A stretch of DNA of 64,000 bases from Orientallactaga sibirica. Lineage: Eukaryota > Chordata > Mammalia > Rodentia > Dipodidae. The position numbers and the translations under genes are program-made. Shown here one piece after another: positions 45,004-56,822 of this stretch. The stretch is from positions 496,001-560,000 of the forward strand of contig JAEOAD010000603.1 in NCBI GenBank assembly GCA_036365145.1, read 5' to 3'. The first letter of the stretch is position 1. Every line of letters starts with the position of its first letter. The notes beneath the pieces were generated by a model. That model was not told where the DNA came from. It saw nothing but the letters and a program-made list of their open reading frames with translations, and ran no database searches.

Positions 45004-45021
45004 GTCACTGTTTGGGCACCA
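45004..45021 (-). other. Primer binding site, decayed tRNA-Lys3 type
   Basis: Minus strand TGGTGCCCAAACAGTGAC, two bases from the LTR. It differs from the Lys3 complement at three of 18 positions. Two of these are the C-to-T and G-to-A changes expected from CpG decay. Confidence 0.82.
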
Positions 45022-45023
45022 GA

Positions 45024-45452
45024 TGTTGAGGTCCCTCCTAGGGCTAGCCCATGAGGGACCGCAGGATCTCTGCCAAGTAGGGGGTGAGAGGCACGGAGTC
45101 ATGACACAGACTCTGGGAGTTGGGAGGAAGCAGGCAGAGGCCAAGCTGCTGCAAACACATTTATTCAAGGAAGTGTAGGGGGCTTAAAGGGTTTGGCTGG
45201 CCAATCATTGTATGGGGTGGTCCCCTTCTTGTGACCAATGACAGACTGCCTCTGGGCAGATCATCTTGCAGCAGGTTGCTCACAAGCATGGGACTGTATC
45301 TGTTGTCACACCAGGCCTGTGTAGGATGCCAAGTCCACAGAAGCCACTTCCTGGTTTCTTCTAGCATACAGTCTGGCTAGGGCCTGACCTGCATTGTGCC
45401 ATGCATACTAGCAGGCAGCCTGGCTAGGGCCTGATCTGCATTGTGCCATACA
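45024..45452 (-). repeat. 5' LTR of class II ERV
   Basis: Promoter LTR, 429 bp. On the minus strand there are two ATTGG (inverted CCAAT) boxes, at 45201-45205 and 45235-45239, and GAATAAATG at 45160-45165, which could serve as polyadenylation signal or TATA-like element. U3 starts with a tandem duplication of about 43 bp (two GCACAATGCAG units). U5 ends in an inverted repeat (45030-45037 with 45053-45060). Confidence 0.95.
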
Positions 45453-45575
45453 ACTTGGGAGGCAGAGGTAGTAGGATTGCTGTGAGTTCAAGGCCAGCCT
45501 GAGACTACAGAGTGAATTCCAGGTCAGCCTGGGAGTGAGACCCTACCTTGGAAAACAAAACAAAACACTTACATT
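45453..45575 (+). mobile_element. B1 SINE split by ERV, right part
   Basis: Starts with the second ACTTGG, continues GAGGCAGAGGTAGTAGG, GTTCAAGGCCAGCCTGAGAC and an A-rich tail. Confidence 0.95.
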
Positions 45576-45590
45576 TGAAATGACTGCCTG

Positions 45591-45976
45591 TGATAGTTTA
45601 AATAGATGACCCCCAGTTGATTTAGGAGTTTAGGAGTTTAGTAAAAGCTTTTAATTTAGATCTGGCTGGAGGAGGTGCTACTGGCAGGTCCTAGGTTCCA
45701 GCCCTAAGGTTTGGGGTGGGTCTGGAATTCCAGTCTAAAGATACTCACAGTGCTTGAGCTTTGTCTGGAATTCTTAAGTGTGCTTGCTTGTGGTGCTGGT
45801 GTGGCTTGGGGTTTTATGTTTTTCCCACTCTCTGCATGGACCTGTGAAAATGGGTCAGTCTCTTCTGCCATGATGGAACTTCCCCTTGATCTTTAAGCTT
45901 CAATAAATCCTTTCCTTACACCCACAACTGTGTCTGGTCTGGAGGTTCATCCCAATAACCTGAAGCTGTCAGCTCA
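45591..45976 (+). mobile_element. Solo MaLR-type LTR
   Basis: TGATAGTTTAAATAG start, CCATGATGGAACTTCCCCTT, CAATAAATCC signal and GAAGCTGTCAGCTCA end. It is related to the LTRs at 26100 and 59233. Confidence 0.8.
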
Positions 45977-47595
45977 ACCTCCCTTTATATGATTGGTTGT
46001 GTATGAAAATGGCCAAAGGGACAAAATGCACTCAGACCACACACCACCACTATGTCCAACAATGACAACATAGTTATGGTAAGGATTTCTTCTAAGGTAT
46101 TCCTTTTCTGGACATGAACTATGGGATTTGTCATAAGAGTCTGAAAGGACACCTAATTTTACCTATTTTATAAAACCAGTAAGTTGTTTTCTTCAAAAAT
46201 TGAACTCCTCTTGGATCTTGAAATGAAACAGCTAACCATATTATGAAGAATTAACCCCAAACTAAAAACCAGTAATTTCTTAAACCTTCTATGCTTTATA
46301 AATATTTTATCAAACCTTAATTCCAAGATATTGGTAATGCTAAGTATGCCATGTATTTTATTTGACACAATTTTGAGGCTTATGGGATTTTTAAACACAA
46401 TAGAAATTCATCCATTTCATCCTAAGTGAGAAGATGGAACCTTCTTAACCCTGTATTTAATGTAATTTTGAAAATCCTTAAATAACTGTGAGAATAAAAT
46501 GCTGAGACCAGGACCAAGGAGACATTTTCAAAGAACTGTGGATCAAATAGTCTTAGTTTCAATGTTTAAAGTCTTTTGAGAGTATTCAGAAATGGTTGTT
46601 ACTATTTATCATTCTGTTGTATTGTATCACCTCTGCTCACATTCCTCTCAGAGATTTAGTTTCTATGGATGCAACACTTTTACTAAGGGAATTTCTTGTG
46701 CATCAAGTAACATCAATGTGCCTGAATAGGAAAGATGCATGATAAATGGCTTTGTAATACATTGATGCCATAATATAAATAAAGTCTAAGAACTGACTTA
46801 ATCCCCATAAGAAATTAAATGATTTCCTCATAAAATTTTAAAAATTATTAGCATATATAATAATCCAAATTTTCAAGTGCTTCTCATAATGGATTATAAA
46901 CAAAAGGTAAAATTCGGAAAAATATATCTCTTAATGTATTACCTCTGGTGTTGTGGAAGTGACAGGTACTGATCTGGCAGACTATTCTTTCTTCTGCCTC
47001 TATTAAATTACTAGGATATAGTTCATCAGAAATTATCATCTTCAAGGAGAGTTGGCTAGAGTCAGATCTGGCACCACCATTGGGAATACTAAAATTTTCA
47101 GCTCTTTGCTTGATTGTGAAACTAGAAACTGAGAAACTTCATAAGTGGACAAGTTATTAACAGTTTCTACATTATATTCTTATTAGTATGACCTGAATAA
47201 TTGCCAAGATCTACCTGATTTTAGATTAAATATTCCTCCAACCTACTCCTCTCTGTTTAGATTCTCTGCTTGTTAAGACAATTGATTTGGCAATATAAGT
47301 TTTAATTATTAAAAATCCATAAGTAATTTGGTATTTCAGATATTTTCATACTGAAAATAATATGCTCTGGAATTATAGATTAGCAGACTATGACATATGA
47401 GTGAAATCTGGCCCACAGCCCAATTTCATGTGATTTATGAGATAAGCATTATTTTATGTTTAAGTGAATAAAAATCAAAAGAATAATACTATTTGATTCA
47501 CAAAAGCTATGCAAAATTCAAATTTTGGCCAACAGGCAAAAGCTTATTGGAAGACAGTCATGTTATTCACTCATAGACATACTGTTTTCTTTTTA
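45977..47595. other. Unique AT-rich DNA
   Basis: About 1.6 kb with no repeat or exon I recognise. Confidence 0.45.
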
Positions 47596-47599
47596 AAAA

Positions 47600-47640
47600 A
47601 TTTTTGTTAATTTTTATTTATTTATTTGAGAGCAACAGAC

Positions 47641-47690
<50 letters not shown>

Positions 47691-47843
47691 GGTAAAACAG
47701 GGCCTCCAGCCACTGCAAACAAACTCCAAATGGATGCGCCACCATGTGCATCTGGCTTAAGTGAGTACTGGGGAATCAAGCCTCTAACCAGGGTCCTTAG
47801 GCTTCACAGGTAAGCATTTAACTGCTAAGCCATGTCTCCAGCC
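47600..47843 (-). mobile_element. DIP SINE
   Basis: ATTTATTTATTTGAGAGC tail, (GA)n at 47640-47687, head ending GCCATGTCTCCAGCCC. ACATACTGTTTTC occurs on both sides (47577-47589 and 47848-47860) and is probably the target duplication. Confidence 0.94.
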
Positions 47844-48184
47844 CAGACATACTGTTTTCATACTACAGAATAGTGCACTGGAGTAGTTGTAAGACAAATA
47901 ATATCTGTAAAATGCTTGTAGTCCTTTACTGAAATACTGCCCATTGTTTTGCTATGGATTATAGTACTTTTATTTGTCTATTTTTGGTTTTGCTTTTTGG
48001 TTTTGTTTCCTGTTGTAAGAACTGCTTGCTCTTTCCAATGTCCTGGAGCATGATCACTATGTTTTCTTCAGGATAGCATATTTGATATCTCTTATCTATA
48101 AGTTTTCAATCCTACCTCTGATCTTTGTAAGTTTGGGATTAAAGGTCTACACACATTTTCTACATGTATTTATTCCTGTTACTT

Positions 48185-48345
48185 TACTACTGTTAATTGA
48201 AAGATTGTCCTTGTCCTGGTATGTGGTATTCTTTTTACCTTTTGCTGTTCCATCAGTTTATATATCTGTATTCACACCAATATCATGCTGTTTTGAAATG
48301 AGATAGCATTAATGCTTCTTGTTTTGTACTTTTAAAAAAATGAAA
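48185..48345 (-). mobile_element. Ancient L1 ORF2 scrap
   Basis: CCATCAGTTTATATATCTGT and CACCAATATCATGCTGTTTT, the antisense of a conserved L1 ORF2 block also seen at 54137-54177. Confidence 0.6.
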
Positions 48346-48426
48346 TTTGTCAACATATAAGGTTTTCTATGGTTCCACTCACATTTTAGATTTGTTTGTT
48401 TTCATTTTGTGGATAATTCTGCCACT

Positions 48427-48427
48427 G

Positions 48428-48466
<39 letters not shown>

Positions 48467-48510
48467 ACCTTTCTTTCTTTCTTTCTTTCTTTTTTTTCTT
48501 TCTTTCTAGA
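48427..48510. repeat. (TTTC)n microsatellite
   Basis: Two runs separated by TACC. Confidence 0.95.
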
Positions 48511-48781
48511 GAGTCAAATTTGGGTTCTTTCTTGGCAGGTTTGCACCTTAACTGATAAGACATCTCTCTTTTGCTCACTCTCTCCATAACAAGAACAAAA
48601 TCATGAAATAAAAGCCTCTGATTCCTGATTGCCGAGATTAAAGGTGTGAACCACCATGAATGTGAAAAAGTTATTTTCTCATTGCTGGGACAAACACCAT
48701 TGTCGGATGATTATCTTATGAAAAGGGCAGTGTTATTTCAGGCTTAAAGTATCCAGGCAAAGCATCATCATTTCAGAAGAA

Positions 48782-48861
48782 GCTGGCCTTGAATTCATGG
48801 TGATCCTCAATGTCTGATATTACAAGTTCTGGGGTTAAAGATGTGTGCCACCAAACCAGGA
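48782..48861 (-). mobile_element. B1 SINE, partial
   Basis: CTGGCCTTGAATTCATGGTG to GATGTGTGCCACCAAACCAGG. A second B1 scrap lies at 48625-48655. Confidence 0.7.
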
Positions 48862-48892
48862 AAGGAAAAAACAAAAGAACGATGAAATGATG

Positions 48893-49020
48893 TGCTTCAT
48901 GTTCCTGATGCCATGCCTTCCACACCATGATGGACTTGTAATCTCAAACTAAAATAAGCCATTCCTTGCCTTATTAAGTTTTTCAGATTTCTGTCACTTG
49001 TTTTGAGAAAAGTAACACAA
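48893..49020 (+). mobile_element. MaLR (ORR1-like) LTR, 3' part
   Basis: ATGCCTTCCACACCATGATG, AAACTAAAATAAGCC and GAGAAAAGTAACACAA match the 3' half of an ORR1-class LTR. Confidence 0.7.
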
Positions 49021-49116
49021 TTTTGAGCAAAATATCTAATTTGCTGTTGGCGACAGAGAGAGAATGGGAGCTCAGGGTTTCTCAGTTGATATTCATCAAC
49101 ATACAGACACATGCAC

Positions 49117-49118
<2 letters not shown>

Positions 49119-49157
<39 letters not shown>
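49119..49157. repeat. (GT)n microsatellite
   Basis: About 19 GT units. Confidence 0.95.
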
Positions 49158-49160
<3 letters not shown>

Positions 49161-49284
49161 CTTATTTTTTCTGGTGTGGGCTAAACATGGCCTCATTGAA
49201 TGTGTTGGAATAAGTCCTTTTCTTCTATTTCTAGGGGAATAAGTTAATAGAATGGTATAAACCAAATCTCCACCACAAGTGTTT

Positions 49285-49475
49285 TTTGTGATTTTTTATT
49301 CATTTATTTATTTGAGAAATAGGGAGAGAGAATGGATGTTCCAGGGCCAAATCCAGCCACTCAAATAATTTCAGACATATAATTATTTCATTATTTGGAA
49401 CTTTTATTTTAAATCAAATACATTTTGTTGTTTATTTGCTTTTCTTAAACTAAGCCATCTCTCAAGCACAGAATT
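49285..49475 (-). mobile_element. DIP SINE, degenerate
   Basis: TTTATTTATTTGAGAAATAG, CCAGGGCCAAATCCAGCCAC, an AT-rich replacement of the middle, then CTAAGCCATCTCTCAAGC. Confidence 0.7.
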
Positions 49476-50380
49476 GGTATTCTTATTTAAATATTTGATA
49501 GACCAAAGATCTTTTATCAAAAGACATTTTTCTGGTATTACTTTTTTAGAAACAGGAGCTGAGTCCAATATCTTTGCTTCAAAATCATTTATACAAGTAT
49601 TAAGAAGTGATCTATATCCAAAGGTGCTTTCCTTACCAAGCAGCTGGCTGATATTATGCCGTACTCAGAAACCAGAAGCAGTCAGAGAATAGCTCTTCTG
49701 ATGTTGGTATACTTGGACCCTTGGGTGCCAAAAGCTTGTGGATTTGCATGACAGGCTCAGGTACTTATAACACAAGTGGTGAGAAGCAGAAGCTGATGGC
49801 GAGGAGAGAGAGGGCAGTGTGTGTGTTTTATGTGGTGAATGCATTTTTATGTGCCCTGCAACACCAAGTGTACTTTTCTTCAGTTAATATGATTCTTGTC
49901 TGAGGTGGCAGGAAAAGAATGCCCAGTTTCTGTTGCCTTTGTCCCATTCTCAATTTTTAACTGGAGTCTCTTACTGATCACAGAGCTTTCTGTTTTGATA
50001 GGACCCTTAAACCTTATAATGACTAGTGTTACTTTTCACTGTCTTGGATGTCAGGACCCTTGGCCCACAGGGCTTGGCAGCTCCCTGTAACATTTTCAGT
50101 GAAATGGCCCATAGTCCCTTATCTTTGGTTCTTCAGTCTTCTCTACATTTCCACCAATGGTCATTTCTTCAGTCCACCTTTTGTTTTTATTTGAGTGTTC
50201 TATTGTCCTTGTCTTAGTCTAGCTAAATGTTTAATATATTTTGTTAATTTTTTTTTGCTGCAGATACAGAGGGGGATAGCATGGCTGTTACAGAGTTGAC
50301 ATTGCTCCATAATATCAGCAACGACTCCACTGGCCCCCATGGATTAATCCTGTTCTGTTTAAGGTAAAAAATAAAGCTTA
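49476..50380. other. Unique DNA
   Basis: No repeat recognised. Frames up to about 74 codons occur on the plus strand (for example 49474-49692, 49721-49903) but show no domain and no codon pattern I can support. Confidence 0.4.
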
Positions 50381-50384
50381 CATC

Positions 50385-50482
50385 AAATACATCTGGCATA
50401 AACCTGGGACCTGGAGTTTTGTAACAACACATGTTCTTAGGAAGGTGTTGCCAGGCTGACTTAAAAAGCCATCTCTCCAGCA
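50385..50482 (-). mobile_element. DIP SINE fragment
   Basis: CATCTGGCATAAACCTGGGAC to AAGCCATCTCTCCAGCAC; tail absent. Confidence 0.75.
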
Positions 50483-50559
50483 CTTTTTGTTTTATATTTT
50501 TAAAAACTATCTTTGTTTCAATGAATTTGAACAAATTATTTCTTCATTTCCATGCAAAT

Positions 50560-51085
50560 GAATGATTGTGGTTACAACAATTACTGGCCATCTACTAAGG
50601 CCAACTTAATTGGGGCTGGATTGTTTGTCCCAGCTGGCATGTTTTTATTTCTTAAAATGGGTCACCTGTTGTTTACATAAAAGCTTCCTTTTTTACATGG
50701 GCATTGTTTGCATAAATGTCTGTCTTAACACTGTTTTTGTATCCTGATAGATGTTTTCATATTTGCTAGTGGTCATCCTCAGATGCTGGAAACTTTTTAT
50801 TTTTATTATTTTGGCTGAGAAGAGGACAGTTCAGCCAAGTGCCATAAAGGACTGCTGGGCTGACAGGTCATAGAGAAGAGCCTGTCAAACATCCCACTCT
50901 TGACAGTTTTAATCATAGAAAGCATTAAAATAGTGTTTCTAATGAAGACGTAATGAAAGTTCAATGCAGAACTTACCTTTTAATAGTTTACAGTGCTTGC
51001 TTGATAAGGCTTAACTCTGCCTGTTTATGAACTATTATTTTTCTCATTAGATTCGCTGAATAAATGTATTGAAATGTTTTTTAAA
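50560..51085. other. Repeat-free block, candidate conserved noncoding element
   Basis: This block has no recognisable repeat. It is relatively rich in sequences resembling developmental transcription-factor sites: CAGCTG, two TGTTTAC-type forkhead sites (GTTTACATAAA, GTTTGCATAAA), ATTA cores and GGTCACCTG. Conservation cannot be judged from one genome. Confidence 0.3.
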
Positions 51086-51394
51086 ATCTATGAATGAATT
51101 ATTTCCCAATTTACCAAAAAGGATCATTTAATTGTAATTAAATCAGCAGTTTCTCTCAATATTTCCATAAGACCCTCAAAAAATGAAAAATTTCTTGACA
51201 TTTATTATTGCAGAGACTAATCAGCAAGGGTGGGGATATGATTTCAGTTTTTTCCATTTTTAACTGAGTGATTTTGATTTTAGGGAAATTTTTGTTGCTT
51301 TTTTTTTTTTTAATGGCTTATGTGACATGGAGTTGTCAATAAAAAATGATCAGAAAAAAATGTATTCAACATGATTTTGTATTGAATGTTGTAT

Positions 51395-51560
51395 AACCAA
51401 TGTTAAGTCCATTTGGTCTAGAGATACTAATTGAACTCTGAAATTATTTGTTTTTTTATGATGGATCTGTCTAGTGTTGAAAGTGGGTTGTTCATCTATG
51501 GGGTTTTCTGCTATTGATGCTTGGAACTGATTTTTTTATTTTCAAAAATTTTATTTTATA
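51395..51560 (-). mobile_element. Ancient L1 ORF2 scrap
   Basis: TTAAGTCCATTTGGTCTAGA and GTTGAAAGTGGGTTG, the same order as 56250-56340 in the full-length L1. Confidence 0.6.
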
Positions 51561-51964
51561 TATGTTATAATAGGTTGTATCTTAATCCTCAGAACAATTG
51601 TAATTGCTGTTGTAAAAATTCACAAACTGAGGAGCAGCAGTCATGGTCCAGGGGACTGAGTGTATTCTTACTCAACTTTGTGAGTTTCAACCTGTCTGAT
51701 TTAAAAACCCCTCTTAGAACAATATTGTATTATATTTTCAGGTCTGTTTGACAGTCTGATCTTTAGTGTTGAGTTATTTTGTTTTCTTCCATTTTGTTTT
51801 CAAGGTTTTGATGATTGGTGTTTGTGTCATTCTTCACCATCAAGAAAGGGCTGGTTGCCTCAACCCTTTGATAATAAGAGCAGTATTTAACATTGCTTCC
51901 TCTGCTATACAATAAAGTTTTCCTTGATGACTCCACCACATCTACTGTATTTTTAATTTACCAA

Positions 51965-53300
51965 CATACATTTTTACTTATTCTTTTTTATTGACAACTT
52001 CTATACTTACATACAAAAACCCCTGATATTTCCCTCCCCTTCCCCCATTCCGCTTCAGAACTCCATTCTCCATCACATGCCCTCCTTCTTTCCATTAGTC
52101 TCTCTTTTCATATGATGTCATCATCTTTTTCTTCTATTATGAGGGTCTTAGGAAGGTACTGCTAGGCACTGCAAGATCATGGATATCGAGGCCAATTTCT
52201 GTCTGGACAGTTGCATTGTAAGGAGTTGTACCCTTCCTTTGCCTCTTACATTCTTTCTGCCTCCTCTTCCACAATGGACCCTGAGCCTTGGAGGGTGTGA
52301 CAGAGATGTTTCAGTGCTAGACATTCCTCCATCCCTTCTTCTCAGCACTATGTTGCCTTTTGATTCATCCCAGTGGTCATCACCATCTGAAAAGAGAAGC
52401 TTCTCTAACAAGAAGTGAGAGTAGCATTAATATGTGAATATGAACATTAAGTTTGGTGCTTTCAGGGCAGCTTGGTGGAAATAATATATACATTTATATA
52501 TACAGACAAGAGCAGGCTTTATATTCCTAAGGCTCATGACCTCCCCTGCCATAGACTTTTGATTAGTTTTTTTCAGTACCAGGCATGTATTCCCTCCCAT
52601 AGAGAGGGCCCTCAGTCCAATTATGGAGCAGTTGGTTTCCTCAAGAGCAGACATGCCACTATTGCACCTGTTTGGTCATTGGGCCAAACTTGAATTTTCC
52701 ACTGTCCATTGTTTTCACTGCTGGATGACTTCTGTGTCCCATACGGCTGCATGCAATACAGCTTTTTCTAGCTTTCAGTTGGCTGGTCTACAGGAGAAGG
52801 TTTTCTGCTCAGCACCAGCTTGCTTTCTCAGTGACCTTGCCTCTCAGGCAAGAGATGTCTTCAGCAGTGGGTCTTACCATCTGTTTCTCAAGGGAAACCA
52901 AGGGCCTTGGCAATAGCCTTTAATGTTTTGGAGGCTACCTGGACCTCCTTGGCAAACAACTCATTGGAAGGTATCCCATCCCAGGCACTGTAAATTTTCT
53001 AGTAACAGTCTATAACTTCTGGATGTGCCATTATTCAAAAACGTAGGTTTACATAAGTCTTATTCAGACTATCTTGAATTTTGATTGACCCTCCCCCTGC
53101 CCTTCTTTTATGCATTCTCTTCCCATGGCCTCGCTTAGGCCTTTCCACTCTCTGTAATGTTTTCTGCTACTTACATATGTACAATACCATCCACTTAAGT
53201 CCTTCCCTTTCCTCCCTCCCTTATAGCCTTTTACCAACTTATTAGCTTCTGGTACTGACTTTTGGTTCACACACAAGTCTATACATTTGTTGCTAGGATC
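51965..53300 (-). mobile_element. L1 3' UTR (type B)
   Basis: It contains a G-rich tract on the minus strand (GGGCAGGGGGAGGGTC at 53089-53104), then the blocks that recur at 22496-23135 and 28140-28800. It shows no similarity by eye to the 3' UTR of the L1 at 11111-12499. Confidence 0.85.
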
Positions 53301-56300
53301 CACAAATGAGATAGAACATGTGATGTTTGGCTTTCTGAGCCTGGGTCACCTCACTTAGCATAATCCTTTCGAGATCCATCCATTTGCCTGCAAATTTCAT
53401 AATTTCCTTTTTCTTTACTGCTGAATAGATCTCCATTGTGTAAATGTACGACATCTTTATTATCCATTCATCTGTGGAGGGACTTCTAGGCTAGTTCCAT
53501 TTCCTAGCTATTGTGAATAGAGCAGCAATAAACATGGTTGTGCAAGTATCTCTAAGGTCGTGAGAAGAGTCCTTTGGATATATGCCTAGGAGTGCTATAG
53601 CTGGATCATATGGTAAATCTATTTTTAGCTGTCACAAGAACCTTCACACTGATTTCCACAATGGCTGGACCAGATTACATTCTCACCAACAGTGTAGAAG
53701 TGTTCCTCTTTTTCCACATCCAGGCCAACACTTATTGTCATTTGTTTTCTTGATGGTAGCCATTCTGACAGGAGTGAAATGGAATCTCAAAGTGTTTTTA
53801 ATTTGTATTTCCCTGATGGCCCCTGAACAATTGGGGTTATATTCAGAAAGTCCTTGCCTATGCCAATATGTTGAATGGTTTCCCCTACCTTTTCCTCTAG
53901 CAGTTTCAGAGTTTCAGGTCTGATATTAAGGTCCCTGATCCATTTGGACTTGACTCTTGTGTATGGAGACAGACAAGGATCTATTTTTATCCTTTTACAT
54001 ACAAATATCCAGTTTTCCCAGCACCAGTTGTTGAAGAGGCTATCTTTTCTCCAATGAATATTTTTGGCATTTTTGTCAAAAATCTGGTGGCTGTAGCTGC
54101 CTGGATTAATATTTGGGTCTTCTATTCTGTTCCATTGATCTACCTGTCTGTACTTGTGCCAGTACCATGCTGTTTTTGTTACTATGGCTTTGCAATATAA
54201 CTTAAAATCAGGTATGGTAATACCACCAGCCTGATTTTTGTTGTGCAAAATTGTTTTGGCTCTTCAAGGTTTTGTGTGTTTCCAGATGAATTTTAGGATT
54301 GTTTTTTCTATTTCTGTGAAGAATGCTATTGGGATTTTAATGGAGATTGCATTAAATGTGTAGATTGTTTTTGGTAAGATTGACATTTTCACAATCTTGA
54401 ATCTTCCAATCCAAGAGCATGGGATGCCTTTCCATTTCCTTGTGTCTTCTGCAATTTGTTGCTCGAGTTTTTTAAAGTTCTCATTGTAGAGATCCTTCAC
54501 TTCCTTGGTTAAGTTTGTTCCAAGGTTTTTTTTTTTTTTTTTTTTTTTTGAGGCAATTGTAAATGCGATAGATTCCCTGAATTCATCCTGTGTATGTTTG
54601 TTGTTAGTGTATAGAAAAGCTACTGATTTCTCTGTGTTTATTTTGTATCCTGCTACATTGCTAAAAGTGTTTATCAGCTCTAACAGTTTGCTGGTAGAGT
54701 CTTTAGGGTCTGTTATGTATAAAATCATATCATCTGAAAATAATGATAATTTGATCTCTTCCCTTCCAATTTGTATCCCTTTTGTGAGTGTCTCTTGCCT
54801 TATTGGTATAGCTAAGACTTCCAGTACTATATTAAATAAAAGTGGGGAAAGTGGACACCCTTGTCTTGTTCCTGAATTTAGTGGAAAAGCTTCAAGTTTT
54901 TCCTCCTTTAGTATTATATTGGCTGTAGGTTTGTTATAAATAGCTTTTATTATGTTGAGTTTATGTTCCTTCTATTCCCAGTTTCTATAATACTTTTACA
55001 ATGAAGGGATGTTAGATTTTGTCAAATACCTTTTCTGCATCTATTGAGATGACTATGTGATTTTTGTCCTTCAGACCATTTATATGGTGTATTACATTTA
55101 TGGATTTGCATATGTTGAACCATCTCTGCATCTCTGGGATAAAGCCTACTTGGTTGTGGTGAATAATCTTTCTGATACAATCTTGTATTATGTTTGGCAG
55201 TATTTTGTTGAGAATTTTTGCATCTATGTTCATGAGGGAGATTGGTCTGTAATTTTCTTGTTTTCTTCTGTCTTTGTCCAGTTTTAGTATCAGGGTGATG
55301 CTGGCTTCATAGAAGGATTTTCTTAGAATTCCTTCCTTTTCTATTTTATGGAAAAGTTTGAGAAGCAGTTGTGTTAATTCTTCCATGAATGTCTGATAAA
55401 ATTCAGCAGTAAATCAATCTGGGCCTGGACTTTTTTCAGTTGGGAGACTTTTTAAAACTGCTTGGATCTCTGTACTGGTTATAGGTCTATTCAAATGGTT
55501 TATCTCATCTTGATTTAAATTTGGCAGGTTATATGAATCAAGGAAATCATCCATTTCTTTGAGATTTTCAAACTTAGAGGCATTTATAGTCTTAAAATAT
55601 GTCCTAATGATTTTATGAATTTCTTTGGTATTTGTTGTGATGTTGCCTTTTTCATCTCTAATTTTATTAATATTTGTCTCTTCTATCTTTTTTTTTCTCA
55701 GACTTGCTAAGGGTTTATCAATCTTGTTTATCCTTTCAATGAACCAACTCTTTGTTTCATTAATTCTTTGTATTGTTTTTAGGTTTCCATTTCATTAATT
55801 TCTGCCCTAATCTTCATTATTTCTTCCTGTTTACTGATTTTTGGTTTACCTGTTCTTCTCTTTCCAAGGCCTTAAGATGAAGCATTAAATTGTTTATTGT
55901 GAACTCTCTAATTTCTTAATGTAGGCACTTAGAGCTATAAATTTCCCTCTTAGGACTGCCTTCATTGTGTCTCAAAGGTTTTGGTATGTTGTATTCTTCA
56001 ATGACCCATACATTGTTCAATAGTGTACTGTTTAGTCTCCATGAGTTTCTGTATGCTCTATAGTTTTTCTTGTCGCTTGTTTAATCCCATTATGGTCAGT
56101 TAGCATACAATGGATTATTTCAATTTTCCTATACTTGTTAAGATTTGATTTGTGCCCTATTATATGGTCTATTTTAGAGAATGTTCCATATGCTGTTGAG
56201 AAACTGTATATTCTGCAGCATTTGGATGGAATGTTCTGTATATATCTGTTAGGTCCATTTGTTCCATGACATCATTTAATGCAGATGTCTCTTTTTATTT

Positions 56301-56790
56301 TTTGCTGGGTAGACCTGTCAAGTGATGAGAGTGGGGTATTGAAGTGACCCACTACTATTGTATTTGGAGTTATCTCTGACCTTAAGTCTAATAGTGTTGG
56401 TTTGATGAAATTGGGAGCCCCATGTTAGGAGCATATATGTTTAGGATTGTAATGTCCTCCTGTTGGAGTGTCCCTTTAATCGGTATAAAGTGACTTTCTT
56501 TATCTTTCCTCACTAATGTTGGTTTGAAGGCTATCCTGTCTGAAATTAGGATAGCAACCCCTGCTTGTTTCCTAGGCCCATTTGCTTGAAATGCCATTTT
56601 CGAACCTTTCACCCTAAGAAGGCTTCTATCTTTTATTGAGAGGTGAGTTTCCTGGAGGCAAGAGATGGTAGGATCCTGCTTCTTAATCCAGTCTGCATTC
56701 CTGTGTCTTTTGGTTGGGGCATTGAGGCCATTGATATTAAGAGTTATTATTCAAAGATATGTATTTATTCTTGCCATTCTTCTTGTTTTA
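53300..56790 (-). pseudogene. L1 ORF2 pseudogene (endonuclease and reverse transcriptase)
   Basis: ORF2 nicks target DNA and reverse-transcribes L1 RNA at the nick. Broken frames follow the expected order on the minus strand. The endonuclease domain is at 56388-56750 (KQAGVAILISDRIAFKP). The RT domain is at about 54720-55390: [20 protein letters not shown] and [16 protein letters not shown] in the frame 55012-55386, then a catalytic motif SDDMILY at about 54700-54735, where FADD-type is usual; both Asp are kept. The C-terminal region is at 53330-54480 ([37 protein letters not shown]). A run of about 20 A inside the frame near 54531-54549 encodes a Lys tract not expected there and probably reflects slippage. 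Numerous stops and shifts rule out activity. Confidence 0.93.
54529..54550. repeat. Poly(T) run (poly-A on L1 coding strand)
   Basis: A homopolymer of about 20 within L1 ORF2, expanded from a Lys-codon stretch. Confidence 0.9.
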
Positions 56791-56822
56791 TAGTTCTTCT
56801 GTTTTCACTTTACTCCCTTGTT

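Larger units (their letters stand above)
38120..45452 (-). mobile_element. Class II (betaretrovirus-like) endogenous provirus, defective
   Basis: A 7.3-kb provirus in the order 5' LTR, primer site, leader, gag, pro, pol, env remnant, polypurine tract, 3' LTR, all on the minus strand. The class is indicated by a 6-bp target duplication, a primer site closest to tRNA-Lys3, a matrix start with MG, a DTGAD protease, YMDD in RT and the C-terminal block of integrase. The two LTRs differ at about 45 of about 429 positions by hand count, so the insertion is old. All frames are broken and a DIP SINE sits in integrase. A related copy begins at 63332. Confidence 0.95.

Noticed and set aside
49474..50217. 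Possible exons or processed pseudogene
   Set aside because: Several 60-74 codon frames but no recognisable protein, no A-tail or target duplication, and no consistent splice sites.
53064..53303. 79-codon minus-strand frame after ORF2
   Set aside because: Beyond the ORF2 end, in the L1 3' UTR across the G-rich tract; no conserved protein.
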